Part shown: positions 9,107-18,253 of the stretch, piece after piece
Layout of the letters: every line of letters begins with the position of its first letter
How positions within the stretch are numbered: the stretch's first letter is position 1
DNA from: Hydrogenobaculum sp. Y04AAS1
GTDB taxonomy: Bacteria; Aquificota; Aquificia; Aquificales; Aquificaceae
Direction of reading: 5' to 3'
Length of the DNA: 64,000 nt
Assembly (NCBI RefSeq): GCF_000020785.1
Contig: NC_011126.1
Coordinates: forward strand, 186,001-250,000
Made by a program: the position numbers and the translations under genes
The notes under the pieces: generated by a model
Told to the model about the DNA's origin: nothing
Databases searched by the model: none
The model's input: only the letters and a program-made list of their open reading frames with translations

Positions 9107-9571
9107 ATGCTAACTCAAGAGATAAAAGAGGCTATAGAAGGTCATATAAAGTATTTTGGGTCTAAGGAAGAGGCTATGCTGCTTTCTCTTCACTCTATTC
9201 AAGAGCACCTTGGCCACATACCAGAAGAGGCTTTGGAAGAGCTCTCAGAGATTTTAGATATACCGCTTCATCATATAAAAGGTGTGGTGGCTTTTTATGA
9301 AATGTTTGACACAGGCGAAAAAGCCAAGCACCGCATATACGTATGCAATAGCATAGTTTGCTATCTTCTTAAAAGCCACAAAGTTTTCAACGCTGTAAAA
9401 GAACTTCTTGGTATAGAGCCAGGCCAAGTGACAAGAGATGGCATGTTTAAGCTTGTGGAAGTCCAATGCCTTGGTGCTTGCTCAGAAGCACCGGTTTTCA
9501 TGGTAGACAACGATACGTATAGGTATGAATCAAAGGAGAAGCTTCATGAAATACTTGCCAAATATAGCTAA
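9107..9571 (+). CDS. nuoE: NADH-quinone oxidoreductase subunit E (24 kDa, 2Fe-2S)
   Basis: 154 residues, thioredoxin-like 2Fe-2S ferredoxin family. The four ligands appear as YVCNSIVC and, after the usual gap, CLGACSEAP. It carries the N1a-type cluster beside NuoF in the NADH module of complex I, or in a related NAD-linked hydrogenase or formate dehydrogenase. It overlaps nuoF by 26 bp. No NuoG or membrane subunits follow; the next gene is ilvD. It is likely read from a leaderless promoter at 9072-9100. Confidence 0.9.
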   Translation: MLTQEIKEAIEGHIKYFGSKEEAMLLSLHSIQEHLGHIPEEALEELSEILDIPLHHIKGVVAFYEMFDTGEKAKHRIYVCNSIVCYLLKSHKVFNAVKELLGIEPGQVTRDGMFKLVEVQCLGACSEAPVFMVDNDTYRYESKEKLHEILAKYS

Positions 9572-10823
9572 TATACACGCTGAAACGGAGCTAAACCTTC
9601 TTCTTAAAAGAGCCAAACGCAAGCGAACCGCCGATATAAAAGAATACTTAAAAGACAATGGATATCTTGCGTTAGAGAAAGCCCTAAGCATGAAGCCTGA
9701 AGACATAGTAGAAGAAGTAGACAACAGCAATTTAAGAGGAAGAGGCGGAGCAGGTTTTCCTACTGGTAGAAAGTGGAAATTTTGTCTTCAAAACAAAGCT
9801 CCTAGATACTTGGTGTGCAACGCCGATGAATCAGAGCCAGGCACTTTTAAAGACAGGCTTATTATAGAAAGGGATCCTCATCTACTTTTGGAGGGTATGA
9901 TTATATCCGCTTACGCTCTTGGGGTCAACAGAGCTTACATATACATAAGAGGCGAGTATCCAGCCGGTTATTATATATTAAGAAACGCCATAGAAGAAGC
10001 AAAAAAAGAAGGTTTTTTGGGTAAAAATATACTAAACTCTGGTTTTGATCTTGAAATACTTGTTTCAAGAGGAGCCGGTGCTTATATCTGCGGTGAAGAG
10101 ACGGCTCTTCTTAACTCTATAGAAGGTAAAAGAGGGCATCCAAGGCTAAAACCACCTTTTCCAGTCCAGGTGGGCTTATGGGGTAGGCCTACAGTTGTAA
10201 ACAATGTAGAAACGTTGTCAAATATTCCTATTATTATAAATTTAGGTTCTGAAGGCTATAAAGAGATAGGCCCTATGGATTATCCTGGTCCTAAGCTTTT
10301 TCCAGTGAGCGGGAAGGTGAAAAAGCCAGGTGTTTATGAACTCCCCATGAATACAACCCTAAGAGAGGTTATATTTAAATACGCTGGTGGGACTATTAGA
10401 AACGTTCCTATAAAGGCTGTATTTTCTGGAGCTCTTGATTGTCTTAGCGTGAGTGAACTAGATACTCCTATGGATTACTCACAGTTTGGCTTTGGTGGTA
10501 CTGGTACTGTGATAGTGCTAACTGAAGAAGATGATATAGTGAATGCTTGTTATAAGATAGCTGAGTTTTATGAACATGAGACTTGTGGCTTTTGTACACC
10601 GTGCCGTATAGGTTGCCACGAGCAAGCTTATCTTCTTGACAAGATAGAAAAAGACGAAGCCACACCAAAGACTTGGGAAGGTCTTAGGTTTGTGACAAAG
10701 TATATTCAACCCACTTCTGTTTGTGGTCTTGGCGCTGTGGCTAGTAGACTTATCAAACAAGCTATGGAAAAGTTCCCAGAGGATTTTGCCAAGAAAGAAC
10801 AAAAATCCTTTGTAAATATTTAA
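9546..10823 (+). CDS. nuoF: NADH-quinone oxidoreductase subunit F (51 kDa, FMN and 4Fe-4S)
   Basis: I use ATG 9546 because AAGGAG lies seven bases upstream; the frame extends to 9525 without support. 425 residues. NADH-binding GRGGAGFPTGRKWKF, FMN-site NADESEPGTFKDR, GAGAYICGEETALL and the 4Fe-4S ligands CGFCTPC with a distal TSVCGLG are all present. It oxidises NADH and passes electrons to NuoE and onward. HoxF or FdhB-type roles remain possible because the other complex I genes are not here. Confidence 0.93.
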   Translation: MKYLPNIANIHAETELNLLLKRAKRKRTADIKEYLKDNGYLALEKALSMKPEDIVEEVDNSNLRGRGGAGFPTGRKWKFCLQNKAPRYLVCNADESEPGTFKDRLIIERDPHLLLEGMIISAYALGVNRAYIYIRGEYPAGYYILRNAIEEAKKEGFLGKNILNSGFDLEILVSRGAGAYICGEETALLNSIEGKRGHPRLKPPFPVQVGLWGRPTVVNNVETLSNIPIIINLGSEGYKEIGPMDYPGPKLFPVSGKVKKPGVYELPMNTTLREVIFKYAGGTIRNVPIKAVFSGALDCLSVSELDTPMDYSQFGFGGTGTVIVLTEEDDIVNACYKIAEFYEHETCGFCTPCRIGCHEQAYLLDKIEKDEATPKTWEGLRFVTKYIQPTSVCGLGAVASRLIKQAMEKFPEDFAKKEQKSFVNI

Positions 10824-10838
10824 AGTTTGGAGGTTTTT

Positions 10839-12503
10839 ATGAGAAGCGATATAATACAAAAAGGCTATGACAAAGCCCCGCATAGATCTTTATTGAGGGC
10901 TTGTGGTTTTAAAGATGAGGATTTTGGAAAACCCATCATAGGTGTTGCTAATTCTTATATAGATATTGTGCCTGGGCATGTGCATCTTAGAGAATTTGTA
11001 GAACCTATAAAAGAAGAGATTAGAAAAGCCGGTGCTATACCAGTAGAGTTTAACACCATAGGTGTAGATGACGGTATAGCTATGGGACATTACGGTATGC
11101 ACTACTCTTTACCTAGTAGAGAACTTATAGCAGATGCTATAGAAACCGTTGTAGAAGCTCATCAGCTTGATGGTCTTATCTGCATACCAAACTGCGATAA
11201 AATAGTCCCCGGTATGCTAATGGGTGCTCTTAGAGTAAACGTGCCTACGGTGTTTATAAGCGGCGGTCCCATGGCTGCTGGTAAAATAGGAGATAAAAAA
11301 GTAGATCTTATATCTGTTTTTGAAGGGGTTGGCAAGCTAAACAAAGGTGAGATAACAGAAAAAGATCTTCTTGTTATAGAGCAAAACGCTTGTCCTTCTT
11401 GCGGTTCTTGTTCTGGGCTTTTTACGGCAAACTCTATGAACTGCCTTACTGAAGTGCTTGGTCTTGGACTTCCAGGAAACGGTACCACCTTAGCCATAGA
11501 CCCAAGAAGAGAAATGCTTGCAAGGCAAGCTGCTAGACAAGTAGTAGAACTTGTAAAGATAGATTTAAAACCAAGGGATATAGTTACAAAAGCATCTTTT
11601 GACAATGCTTTTAGAGTTGATATAGCTATGGGTGGATCTTCCAACACAGTGCTTCATCTTTTGGCTATTGCAAGAGAGGCTGGTATAGAGTACAAAATGG
11701 AAGATATAGATAAAATTTCAAGAGAAACACCTACGCTTTGCAAAATATCCCCTTCTTCAGATTATCATATGGATGACCTTGATAGAGCTGGTGGAATAAG
11801 TGCTATCATGAAAGAACTTCTTAGAAATGGTTTATTTGACGGTAAACAAAGAACGGTGACTACAAAAACCATAGAAGAGATCGTAAAAGATGTAGAAATA
11901 ATGGATGAAAACGTCATAAGACGTATAGACAACGCTTATTCAAAAGACGGTGGTCTTGCCATACTATTTGGTAATTTGGCACCCAAAGGAAGCGTGGTAA
12001 AAACTGCTGGTGTTGCCAAAGAGATGCTGCAGTTCAAAGGGAAAGCCATATGTTTTGATTCCGAAGAAGAAGCCATAGAAGGTATAAGGGGTGGAAAGGT
12101 AAAACCCGGCCATGTAGTGGTCATAAGATACGAAGGTCCAAAAGGTGGTCCTGGTATGAGGGAGATGCTAAGCCCCACTTCCACCATAATGGGTATGGGT
12201 CTTGGAAGTTCTGTGGCCCTTATTACAGATGGAAGGTTTTCAGGTGGTACTAGAGGTGCTTGTATAGGGCATATATCTCCAGAAGCAGCAGCTGGTGGCC
12301 CTATTGGTATAGTTCAAGACGGTGATGAAATACTTATAGACATACCAAATAGAAAGCTTGAGCTTTTGATATCTCAAGAAGAGTTTGATGCTCGTTTAAA
12401 AGCTTTTAAACCAAAGGAAAAACTTATTAAAAGCTCATGGCTCAAGCGTTATAGGAAATTTGTAAAAGATGCTTCAGAGGGTGCTATTTTATCTGCGGAT
12501 TGA
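10839..12503 (+). CDS. ilvD: Dihydroxy-acid dehydratase IlvD
   Basis: The start ATG 10839 follows GGAGGT at 10829-10834; a TTG at 10827 in frame is less likely. 554 residues, normal for the family. It dehydrates 2,3-dihydroxy acids to 2-oxo acids in isoleucine and valine synthesis. Fe-S ligands are visible in [10 protein letters not shown] and [17 protein letters not shown], and the C-terminal part has [11 protein letters not shown]. It lies 15 bp after nuoF and 10 bp before tgt, so it is probably read through from the nuo promoter. Confidence 0.96.
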   Translation: MRSDIIQKGYDKAPHRSLLRACGFKDEDFGKPIIGVANSYIDIVPGHVHLREFVEPIKEEIRKAGAIPVEFNTIGVDDGIAMGHYGMHYSLPSRELIADAIETVVEAHQLDGLICIPNCDKIVPGMLMGALRVNVPTVFISGGPMAAGKIGDKKVDLISVFEGVGKLNKGEITEKDLLVIEQNACPSCGSCSGLFTANSMNCLTEVLGLGLPGNGTTLAIDPRREMLARQAARQVVELVKIDLKPRDIVTKASFDNAFRVDIAMGGSSNTVLHLLAIAREAGIEYKMEDIDKISRETPTLCKISPSSDYHMDDLDRAGGISAIMKELLRNGLFDGKQRTVTTKTIEEIVKDVEIMDENVIRRIDNAYSKDGGLAILFGNLAPKGSVVKTAGVAKEMLQFKGKAICFDSEEEAIEGIRGGKVKPGHVVVIRYEGPKGGPGMREMLSPTSTIMGMGLGSSVALITDGRFSGGTRGACIGHISPEAAAGGPIGIVQDGDEILIDIPNRKLELLISQEEFDARLKAFKPKEKLIKSSWLKRYRKFVKDASEGAILSAD

Positions 12504-12513
12504 CATTTAGTTG

Positions 12514-13644
12514 ATGTTTAAGATAGAAAAAACCAATGGTTTAGCAAGGGCTGGTATATTATCAACTTTACATGGTGATATATTAACACCTGTTTTTATG
12601 CCGGTGGGTACAAAGGGTACTGTAAAAGCCATGACTCACCGTTTGTTAGAAGAGCTTGGTACTCAAATCATCCTTGGAAATACCTATCATCTTTACTTAA
12701 GGCCAGGACCTGAGCTTATAGAAAAGTTTGGTGGTCTTCATAAATTTATCAACTGGAATAAGCCTATTCTTACAGATAGCGGTGGTTTTCAAGTATTTTC
12801 TTTGTCTAAGAAAAATAGCTCAAACGTCAAGATAACAGATGATGGAGTTTATTTTAAAGACCACCTTCAAGGGGATAAACATCTTTTTAGCCCTGAGAAA
12901 GTGATAGAAATTCAAGAGATATTTGGCTCAGATATCATGATGCCAATAGATGAGTGTATCTCTTTACCGGCTTCTTACGAATATACCAAAGAAGCTCTTT
13001 ATAGGACTATAAGATGGCTAGAGCGTTCCAAAAAAGCCAAAAAACGAAAAGACCAAATGCTTTTTGGCATTGTTCAAGGCGGTGAATATAAAGATTTAAG
13101 AAAGCTTTCTGCAAGACTTACTGTAGAATTTGATATGGATGGTTATTCTATCGGTGGCTTGTCTGTGGGGGAGTCAAAAGATATCATGTATTCTATGACC
13201 TATTACGTTGTAGAAGAACTGCCGTTTGATAAACCCCATTATCTTATGGGCGTTGGAAAACCAGAGGATATATTGGAAGCCATTTCTCTTGGAATAGATA
13301 TGTTTGATTGTGTGATTCCTACAAGAAACGCCCGTACTGGGCTTTTATACACATCAAAAGGTGAACTTGTTTTAAGACATGAGCGTTATAAAGAAGATCC
13401 AAGACCTGTGGATGAAGAATGTGAATGTTATACCTGTAAAAACTTTTCAAGGGCTTATTTGAGACATCTTTTTATGATGGAGGAAATATCTTCTTATATT
13501 TTAAATACTATTCACAATCTTCACTTTTTCTTAAATCTTACCAAAAAAGCCAGAGAAGCTATAATCCAAGGTAGGTTTTTGGATTTTAAAAGCCAAATGT
13601 TAGAAAAGTTTAATATGAAAAATCATAGCATAAACTTAAACTAA
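12514..13644 (+). CDS. tgt: tRNA-guanine transglycosylase
   Basis: 376 residues from ATG 12514. The enzyme exchanges G34 of tRNAs Tyr, His, Asp and Asn for a queuosine precursor. Motifs include GNTYHLYLRPG, DSGGFQVFSL with the catalytic Asp, GIVQGG, GLSVGE, the nucleophile region CVIPTRNARTG, and zinc ligands in CECYTCKNFSRAYLRHL. Notably a tRNA-Tyr(GUA) target is encoded at 36223. It is the last gene of the plus-strand run; no strong terminator follows, only an AT-rich stretch and a repeat. Confidence 0.95.
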   Translation: MFKIEKTNGLARAGILSTLHGDILTPVFMPVGTKGTVKAMTHRLLEELGTQIILGNTYHLYLRPGPELIEKFGGLHKFINWNKPILTDSGGFQVFSLSKKNSSNVKITDDGVYFKDHLQGDKHLFSPEKVIEIQEIFGSDIMMPIDECISLPASYEYTKEALYRTIRWLERSKKAKKRKDQMLFGIVQGGEYKDLRKLSARLTVEFDMDGYSIGGLSVGESKDIMYSMTYYVVEELPFDKPHYLMGVGKPEDILEAISLGIDMFDCVIPTRNARTGLLYTSKGELVLRHERYKEDPRPVDEECECYTCKNFSRAYLRHLFMMEEISSYILNTIHNLHFFLNLTKKAREAIIQGRFLDFKSQMLEKFNMKNHSINLN

Positions 13645-13660
13645 ATCTAAATTTTAAACT

Positions 13661-13813
13661 ATGAATTTAAAATCTTGGAGTTATTATATACAGCTAAGAG
13701 CTTACGATGAATCTGGAAATGTAAAAGAGGATTCTGCCATAGTGTGCTTGGCATTTCTTACATCGTATATGCCTGTTTTTTCATCAACCTACGACAAGTA
13801 TGCCACGCAATAG
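13661..13813 (+). pseudogene. Chimeric 50-codon ORF, likely gene fragment ending in a repeat
   Basis: ATG 13661 opens 50 codons. The first 26 encode ordinary-looking protein sequence (SWSYYIQLRAYDESGNVKED) not seen elsewhere here; the rest is the repeat at 13740-13836 read through until its internal CAATAG stop. I infer a gene fragment cut off by the element. No ribosome site is present, so expression is doubtful. Confidence 0.35.
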
Positions 13814-13836
13814 TAAAATGCGGTTTCACTGCTCTA
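13740..13836 (+). repeat. Structured repeat, single copy
   Basis: A 97-nt copy starting TAGTGTGCTTGGCATTT and ending CACTGCTCTA, with the ACAAGTATGCCACGCA module inside. It shows the 5' hairpin TGC-TTG-GCA, an inner stem TTAC/GTAA, and the 3' hairpin GCGGT-TTC-ACTGC with one G-T pair. It lies 13 bp beyond the aroD stop on the other strand. Confidence 0.85.
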
Positions 13837-13849
13837 AAGTTATGGCATA

Positions 13850-14503
13850 TTATCTTAAATAAAACATTTCTTTTAGCTTAAGCATCTCTTCTAAAGAAAG
13901 CTGTCCAGGGGCGTTTGGTTTTTCCAAGTATGCGTAGCTTATGAAAGAACCGAAGATAAATCCAGCTATTCTTGAGATTTTGCCAAACTCTCCCATAGAT
14001 ATGAGTATTTTTGGTGTTTTTATATCGATAGCACTACACATAAGCCTTGCCACATCTTCATAGGAGTTTGCTTTTAGGGCGATTTTTGGAATATCTCCAT
14101 ATCTTAAGGCTTCTCTTATGGTTTCTTTTATAACAAAGTTTGCCGGTGTCATTTCAAAGTTGTGATAAGAGACGATAAGCTTTTTGTTGTACTCTTTAGA
14201 GAGTCTTGATATATAGGCTATTATATCTGTGGAAGAAAGCTCTATATCTGTATAATCAGATAAAGGCATAAGTTTTTCAAACATTTCTACTCTGTTTTCT
14301 ACATAAGCCCCACCTTCTTTTTCACTTCTTATAGTAAGTATCGTTTCAAAACCATTTTCTTTTGCTTTTTTTAAAAGCCCAGATACAAAGCTTATATCTT
14401 TGTTTGTAAAAGAATCTACTCTAAATTCTAAGATATCCGCATTTCTGGCTTTTAATAAAACCTCATCAAAATTTTCATCGGTTATTGGTATAGCTATTTT
14501 CAT
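13850..14503 (-). CDS. aroD: 3-dehydroquinate dehydratase, type I
   Basis: 217 residues. It converts 3-dehydroquinate to 3-dehydroshikimate through a Schiff base. EFRVDSF, ILTIRSEKEGG, VSYHNFEMTP with the catalytic His and KIALKAN with the Schiff-base Lys are clear; the C-terminus has SMGEFGKISR. Its ATG overlaps the aroC stop by one base (TAATG), so translation is coupled. Shikimate steps three and seven are thus paired. A structured repeat follows its 3' end. Confidence 0.94.
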   Translation of the reverse strand: MKIAIPITDENFDEVLLKARNADILEFRVDSFTNKDISFVSGLLKKAKENGFETILTIRSEKEGGAYVENRVEMFEKLMPLSDYTDIELSSTDIIAYISRLSKEYNKKLIVSYHNFEMTPANFVIKETIREALRYGDIPKIALKANSYEDVARLMCSAIDIKTPKILISMGEFGKISRIAGFIFGSFISYAYLEKPNAPGQLSLEEMLKLKEMFYLR

Positions 14504-15660
14504 TAAAATGACCTCACGTATTCAAGGTATTGGTTGTAATTTATTATAAGCTCTTCCATGGAATCTGCGCCAAATTTTTCTAATATATGATGAGCTATTA
14601 CAAAACTAAGCATGGCTTCTCCTACCACTGAAGCAGCTGCTATGGCTGTTACATCGCTTCTTTCTTTGCTGGCTTTTATCGGTTCTTTTGAGATGATATC
14701 TACGCTTCTTAAAGGGTTCATAAGAGTAGGTATGGGTTTCATGGCAGCCCTTACTACTATAGGCATTCCATTTGTCATACCACCTTCGGTGCCACCGAGA
14801 TTGTTTGAATATCTCATATAACCGTTTTCGTATCCTATCTCATCCATCACTTCTGATCCAAAAAGCGTAGCCCCCTTAAAACCAAGCCCTATCTCCACTC
14901 CCTTTATAGCTTGAATGCTCATCATAGCTTTTGCTATATCCCCATCTATTCTTTTGTCCCATTGTATGTAAGACCCAAGCCCAGGCGGTACATTTACAGC
15001 TACTACCTCAAATATTCCCCCAAGACTTTCCCCTTGTTCTTTAGCTTTGTCAATATACTCTATTGCTTCTTGGTCTTTGGCTGGGTCTACAAACCTTAAG
15101 ACAGATTTTTCAGCTTCTTTGGCATTGATAAAAGGATCGTCAGATGGTGGCGTTGCAGATATTTTCCCAACGCTTAAGACATAGCTATAAACTTCTATGT
15201 TTAAAGCTTTTAATAAAAGCTTACAAAAAGCACCTATTGCTACTCTTGAAGCGGTTTCTCTGGCAGAAGCCCTTTCTAAGACGTTTCTTAAGTCTTTTTG
15301 ATTGTATTTTATACCACCTACCAAATCAGCATGTCCAGGTCTTGGCCTTGTAAAATCTTTAAAATCTTCTGGTTTTTGACCAAAAGGAGCCATTTTGTTT
15401 TGCCAGTTTTCCCAGTCTTTGTTTTTTATCTCTATGGCTATAGGAGCACCGGTGGTTTTTCCAAACCTAACCCCAGATAAGATATTGGCTTTATCTTGCT
15501 CTATAGCCATACGCCCGCCCCTTCCGTATCCGCCTTGTCTTCTTCTTAGTTCGTTGTTTATAAAATCTATATCCACTTCAAGGTTTGATGGCAACCCTTC
15601 TAATATAGATATAAGAGCTTGTCCATGAGACTCACCAGCGCTTAAAAATCTTAAACCCAT
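14503..15660 (-). CDS. aroC: Chorismate synthase
   Basis: 385 residues. It makes chorismate from EPSP using reduced FMN. The family signatures [48 protein letters not shown] and [10 protein letters not shown] are present. It is the first gene of an aroC-aroD pair on the minus strand. Upstream lies a cluster of structured repeats (15678-15955) rather than an obvious promoter; a promoter could sit in the short gap or within the repeats. Confidence 0.96.
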   Translation of the reverse strand: MGLRFLSAGESHGQALISILEGLPSNLEVDIDFINNELRRRQGGYGRGGRMAIEQDKANILSGVRFGKTTGAPIAIEIKNKDWENWQNKMAPFGQKPEDFKDFTRPRPGHADLVGGIKYNQKDLRNVLERASARETASRVAIGAFCKLLLKALNIEVYSYVLSVGKISATPPSDDPFINAKEAEKSVLRFVDPAKDQEAIEYIDKAKEQGESLGGIFEVVAVNVPPGLGSYIQWDKRIDGDIAKAMMSIQAIKGVEIGLGFKGATLFGSEVMDEIGYENGYMRYSNNLGGTEGGMTNGMPIVVRAAMKPIPTLMNPLRSVDIISKEPIKASKERSDVTAIAAASVVGEAMLSFVIAHHILEKFGADSMEELIINYNQYLEYVRSF

Positions 15661-15677
15661 TTAATAATTATATCAAA

Positions 15678-15955
15678 AGTGTGTATAGCATTTCTTACAT
15701 CGTAGTGTGCGTAGCATTTCTTACACTACCAGTGCCTATTCCTTCATCAACCCCCGAAGTAAAATGCGATTTCACCGCTCTAGTGTGCGTAGCATTTCTT
15801 ACACTACCAGTGCCTGTTCTTTGCTTTGTTCACGACGAGTCTGCCACACAATAGTAAAACGCAGGCGTCACCGGTCTAGTGTGCTTGGCATTTTCACCTC
15901 GTGTATACCTGTTCCCTGTTTTGTTCACGATGTAAAATGCGATTATATCGCTCTA
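15678..15955 (+). repeat. Cluster of structured repeats (one partial, three full)
   Basis: A partial copy at 15678-15703 is followed by copies from about 15704, 15782 and 15879. 5' hairpins read TGC-GTA-GCA twice and TGC-TTG-GCA. 3' hairpins read GCGAT-TTC-ACCGC, a diverged form, and the perfect GCGAT-TAT-ATCGC. Adjacent copies share the TA of CTCTA/TAGTG. The cluster fills the gap between the start of aroC and the 3' end of the outer membrane protein gene. Confidence 0.85.
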
Positions 15956-15963
15956 TCTAAATC

Positions 15964-16929
15964 CTAAAAGCTATAACTTACGCTAGCGCTAAACATGTAA
16001 GGAGCCACCTGTTGATATCCGTTTACGTATGTGTATACAGGTATCTGAACATTTGCACTAAGATCGTAATTTCCAAATTTGTACTCTATTCCAGGAGCTA
16101 CAAAAAGCCTTTGAAATCCGCTGCTTGGAGAACCGCTGTTTGTGTATGCGGCGTCTGATCCATCGTCTTTATTTCTTACTGAGTATATGGCTTCTAAAAA
16201 CGGAGATACATGGTATTTTTGCATAAACTTAAGATAGTAAGCTCCCAAAGATACATTGAAACTATCTCCCGGTTTGTAAGTTCCGCCGTCTGATTCTGTG
16301 ACAGCGTAAAATTGGTGTCTCCACATACCTTCACTAAACCACTGAACATTTTTTGTTAGATATCCATAATGATAAAAGCCTAAAAGACTACCCAAAGAAC
16401 CATAACCTGGCTGAGTATCTGGATCTTCTATCTTTAGATTTGTAAGGTTATGCGGTCCTGTTGGTAGTATAAACCCAAAAAGAAGCCCAGTACTCATATC
16501 TGGTGAAAAACCAGAGTATATACCCATTATTCTTATATCTGCTAAGGTAAAATGCTCAGTGGATTGTACGTTTGGATTAACGCCAAGTTGTTCATCGGTA
16601 ATACCGGGCGTGCCATTTGTATCAGTGCTAAAATATCTATCCCAAAATGGTATTTCTATGTGAATTCCCCAACTTCTATTAAACATATGTTGATATCCTA
16701 TGGTAAAGAAGTCTGTTCTTATCTTTTGGTCTGGATTTAAAGCGCTATCGGCTTTGGAACTACCGTGCCAAGTCTCATTTTGATCCATAAACGTATATTT
16801 AAAAAATACCGTGTTTTCCGTGTTTCTTGGCATCATGCTTGGTAGTGTAACTTCAAACACACCACATCCGCAAGCGCACGCAAAAACCGTTTTTGATACG
16901 AACAAGCTCAACCATTCCCACCTTCTCAT
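15964..16929 (-). CDS. Predicted outer membrane beta-barrel protein
   Basis: ATG 16929 is chosen because AGGAGG lies six bases upstream; 321 residues. The N-terminus has a hydrophobic stretch ending in a Cys-rich ACACGCG, which could be a signal peptide with a lipoprotein-like or disulfide-bearing start. The remainder alternates polar and aromatic residues, is rich in Tyr, Gly and Asn, and ends in SASVSYSF with a C-terminal Phe, typical of outer membrane barrels. It resembles phenol-degradation-meta-pathway-like transporters, but the substrate is unknown. A perfect 10-bp inverted repeat overlaps its promoter. Confidence 0.7.
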   Translation of the reverse strand: MRRWEWLSLFVSKTVFACACGCGVFEVTLPSMMPRNTENTVFFKYTFMDQNETWHGSSKADSALNPDQKIRTDFFTIGYQHMFNRSWGIHIEIPFWDRYFSTDTNGTPGITDEQLGVNPNVQSTEHFTLADIRIMGIYSGFSPDMSTGLLFGFILPTGPHNLTNLKIEDPDTQPGYGSLGSLLGFYHYGYLTKNVQWFSEGMWRHQFYAVTESDGGTYKPGDSFNVSLGAYYLKFMQKYHVSPFLEAIYSVRNKDDGSDAAYTNSGSPSSGFQRLFVAPGIEYKFGNYDLSANVQIPVYTYVNGYQQVAPYMFSASVSYSF

Positions 16930-16949
16930 GTTCAACCTCCTAAAATAAA

Positions 16950-16970
16950 TTTATGTTATTATAACATAAA
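16950..16970. promoter_or_regulatory. Perfect palindrome over a promoter, candidate operator
   Basis: TTTATGTTAT, one base, ATAACATAAA: a perfect 10-bp inverted repeat. It covers the -10 box (TATAAT on the minus strand, 16963-16958) of a promoter whose -35 is TTAATA at 16986-16981 with 17-bp spacing, ahead of the outer membrane protein gene. A dimeric repressor site is the natural reading. Confidence 0.5.
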
Positions 16971-17059
16971 ATATATGTGGTATTAACATTATTTTATACG
17001 AAAATTAAAAATATGTTGTTTTGGTTTTTTATAGGTTAAAATAAATATCAAAGGATAAA

Positions 17060-17132
17060 GTGTCTGTAGCTTAACGGATAAAGCGCAGGTCTCCGGAACC
17101 TGAGATTGCGGGTTCGAATCCCGCCAGACACG
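17060..17132 (+). tRNA. tRNA-Arg (CCG)
   Basis: Complete cloverleaf: acceptor GTGTCTG/CAGACAC, D-arm GCTT/AAGC region, anticodon stem CAGGT/ACCTG around loop CTCCGGA giving anticodon CCG, and T-arm GCGGG-TTCGAAT-CCCGC. G is the discriminator and no CCA is encoded. A structured repeat starts 15 bp after it. Confidence 0.97.
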
Positions 17133-17147
17133 TTTAAGGACTTGATA

Positions 17148-17370
17148 AGTGTGCCGAAGGCATTTCTTACATCGTGAGATAAGCGTTTATTAAGAAAATA
17201 GGCATCTGAAATATGGTAAACCACCCTGTGTACAACATTTCTTACACTACCAGTGCTCGTTCTTTTGTCTTGCTACGACAAGTCTGCCACGGTTCACAAG
17301 TCTGCCACGGTTCACAAGTCTGCCACGGTTCACAAGTATGCCACGCAATAGTAAAATGCGATTACATCGC
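17148..17370 (+). repeat. Structured repeats with internal 18-bp array
   Basis: A 5' half (TGCC-GAA-GGCA hairpin, 17148 onward) is followed by unrelated sequence, then a second copy from about 17224 with hairpin TGT-ACA-ACA, ending in GCGAT-TAC-ATCGC. The 3' end runs into the last codons and stop of the gamma-carbonic anhydrase gene on the minus strand. Confidence 0.8.
17279..17350 (+). repeat. 18-bp direct repeats, four units
   Basis: CAAGTCTGCCACGGTTCA occurs three times exactly in tandem (17279-17332), then a variant CAAGTATGCCACGCAATA at 17333-17350. It is an expansion of a module found once in other copies of the repeat and three times inside recR. Confidence 0.95.
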
Positions 17371-17871
17371 TAAATAATTATTTTTATATCTTACATAGTT
17401 TGAAGCAGATTCTTTTATAAGCTCTATCTCTTCTGGTTTTAAGTCTCTTACTATTTTAGCTGGGCTTCCTGCTACCAAAACACCGCTTGGTATATGTTTG
17501 TTTGGTGTTATGAGGGCTCTTGCCCCTACCAATACAAAATCTTCTATTGTAGCTCCGTCCATGATGGTAGCTCCCATTCCCACCAGTACAAAATTTTTTA
17601 TAGTGCATCCGTGTATTATAGCCCCGTGTCCTATAGTGACATCGTGTCCTATGATGGTTGGATGCGTGTCGTGGGTTACATGGATTACGGAATTATCTTG
17701 AATGTTTGTTCTGTTGCCAATTTTGATATAATTTACATCTCCTCTTACAACGGTGCCAAACCATACACTAACATCATCTCCAAGTTCTACATCTCCTATT
17801 ACAAAAGCGTTATCTGCTATATATACGCCGCTACCTATTTTTGGATAAAAGTCTTTGTAAGCTTTTAACAT
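17362..17871 (-). CDS. Gamma-class carbonic anhydrase-like hexapeptide protein
   Basis: 169 residues of left-handed beta-helix repeats. The family (YrdA/PaaY/Cam-like) binds zinc through three His and hydrates CO2 in the cases tested. Candidate metal ligands lie in NSVIHVTHDTH and IGHGAIIHG. The C-terminal SNYVRYKNNYLAM helix follows the usual pattern, and its last two codons and stop come from a structured repeat. Carbon fixation by an autotroph would suit a carbonic anhydrase, but activity is not provable from sequence. Confidence 0.85.
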   Translation of the reverse strand: MLKAYKDFYPKIGSGVYIADNAFVIGDVELGDDVSVWFGTVVRGDVNYIKIGNRTNIQDNSVIHVTHDTHPTIIGHDVTIGHGAIIHGCTIKNFVLVGMGATIMDGATIEDFVLVGARALITPNKHIPSGVLVAGSPAKIVRDLKPEEIELIKESASNYVRYKNNYLAM

Positions 17872-17938
17872 GAAAAGTATTATAGCAAATTATCTTTTAA
17901 TGATGATGCTGATGATCACCGCAGCTAAAGTGTGCTTG

Positions 17939-18253
17939 GCATTTCTTACATCGTATAGTGTGCTGGAAGCATTTCTTACACTACCAGTGCCTATTCCCTC
18001 GTCAACCCCCGACAAGTCTGCCACGCAATAGTAAAATGCGATTTCGTCGCTCTGCCTGTCCCTTCATTAACCCACGAGGTGAAATGCGGGCGTTACCGCT
18101 CTACCTATTTTTTAGCTTTAGCTCTTTTGCCTGTTCTTTAGTCAACCCACGAGGTGAAATGCGGGCGTTACCGCTCTACCTATTTTTTAGCTTTAGCTCT
18201 TTTGCCTGTTCTTTAGTCAACCCACGAGGTGAAATGCGGGCGTTACCGCTCTA
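17939..18253 (+). repeat. Cluster of structured repeats
   Basis: 5' hairpins TGC-TTG-GCA and TGCT-GGA-AGCA are followed by four 3' ends: GCGAT-TTC-GTCGC with a wobble and three GCGG-CCGC forms. The last CTCTA overlaps the stop codon of the NifX-like gene (18251-18253). Confidence 0.85.
18104..18253 (+). repeat. Exact 75-bp tandem duplication
   Basis: Units 18104-18178 and 18179-18253 are identical, each starting CCTATTTTTTAGC and ending CCGCTCTA. Perfect identity indicates a recent duplication of the 3' half of the repeat. Confidence 0.95.

Noticed and set aside
9107-10823. Calling the NuoEF pair hydrogenase (HoxEF) or formate dehydrogenase subunits
   Set aside because: No hydrogenase or formate dehydrogenase gene adjoins; lengths fit NuoE and NuoF. 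Not excluded.
10518-10883. Minus-strand 121-codon ORF across the nuoF end
   Set aside because: Antisense to nuoF and the ilvD start, both of which have complete family motifs.
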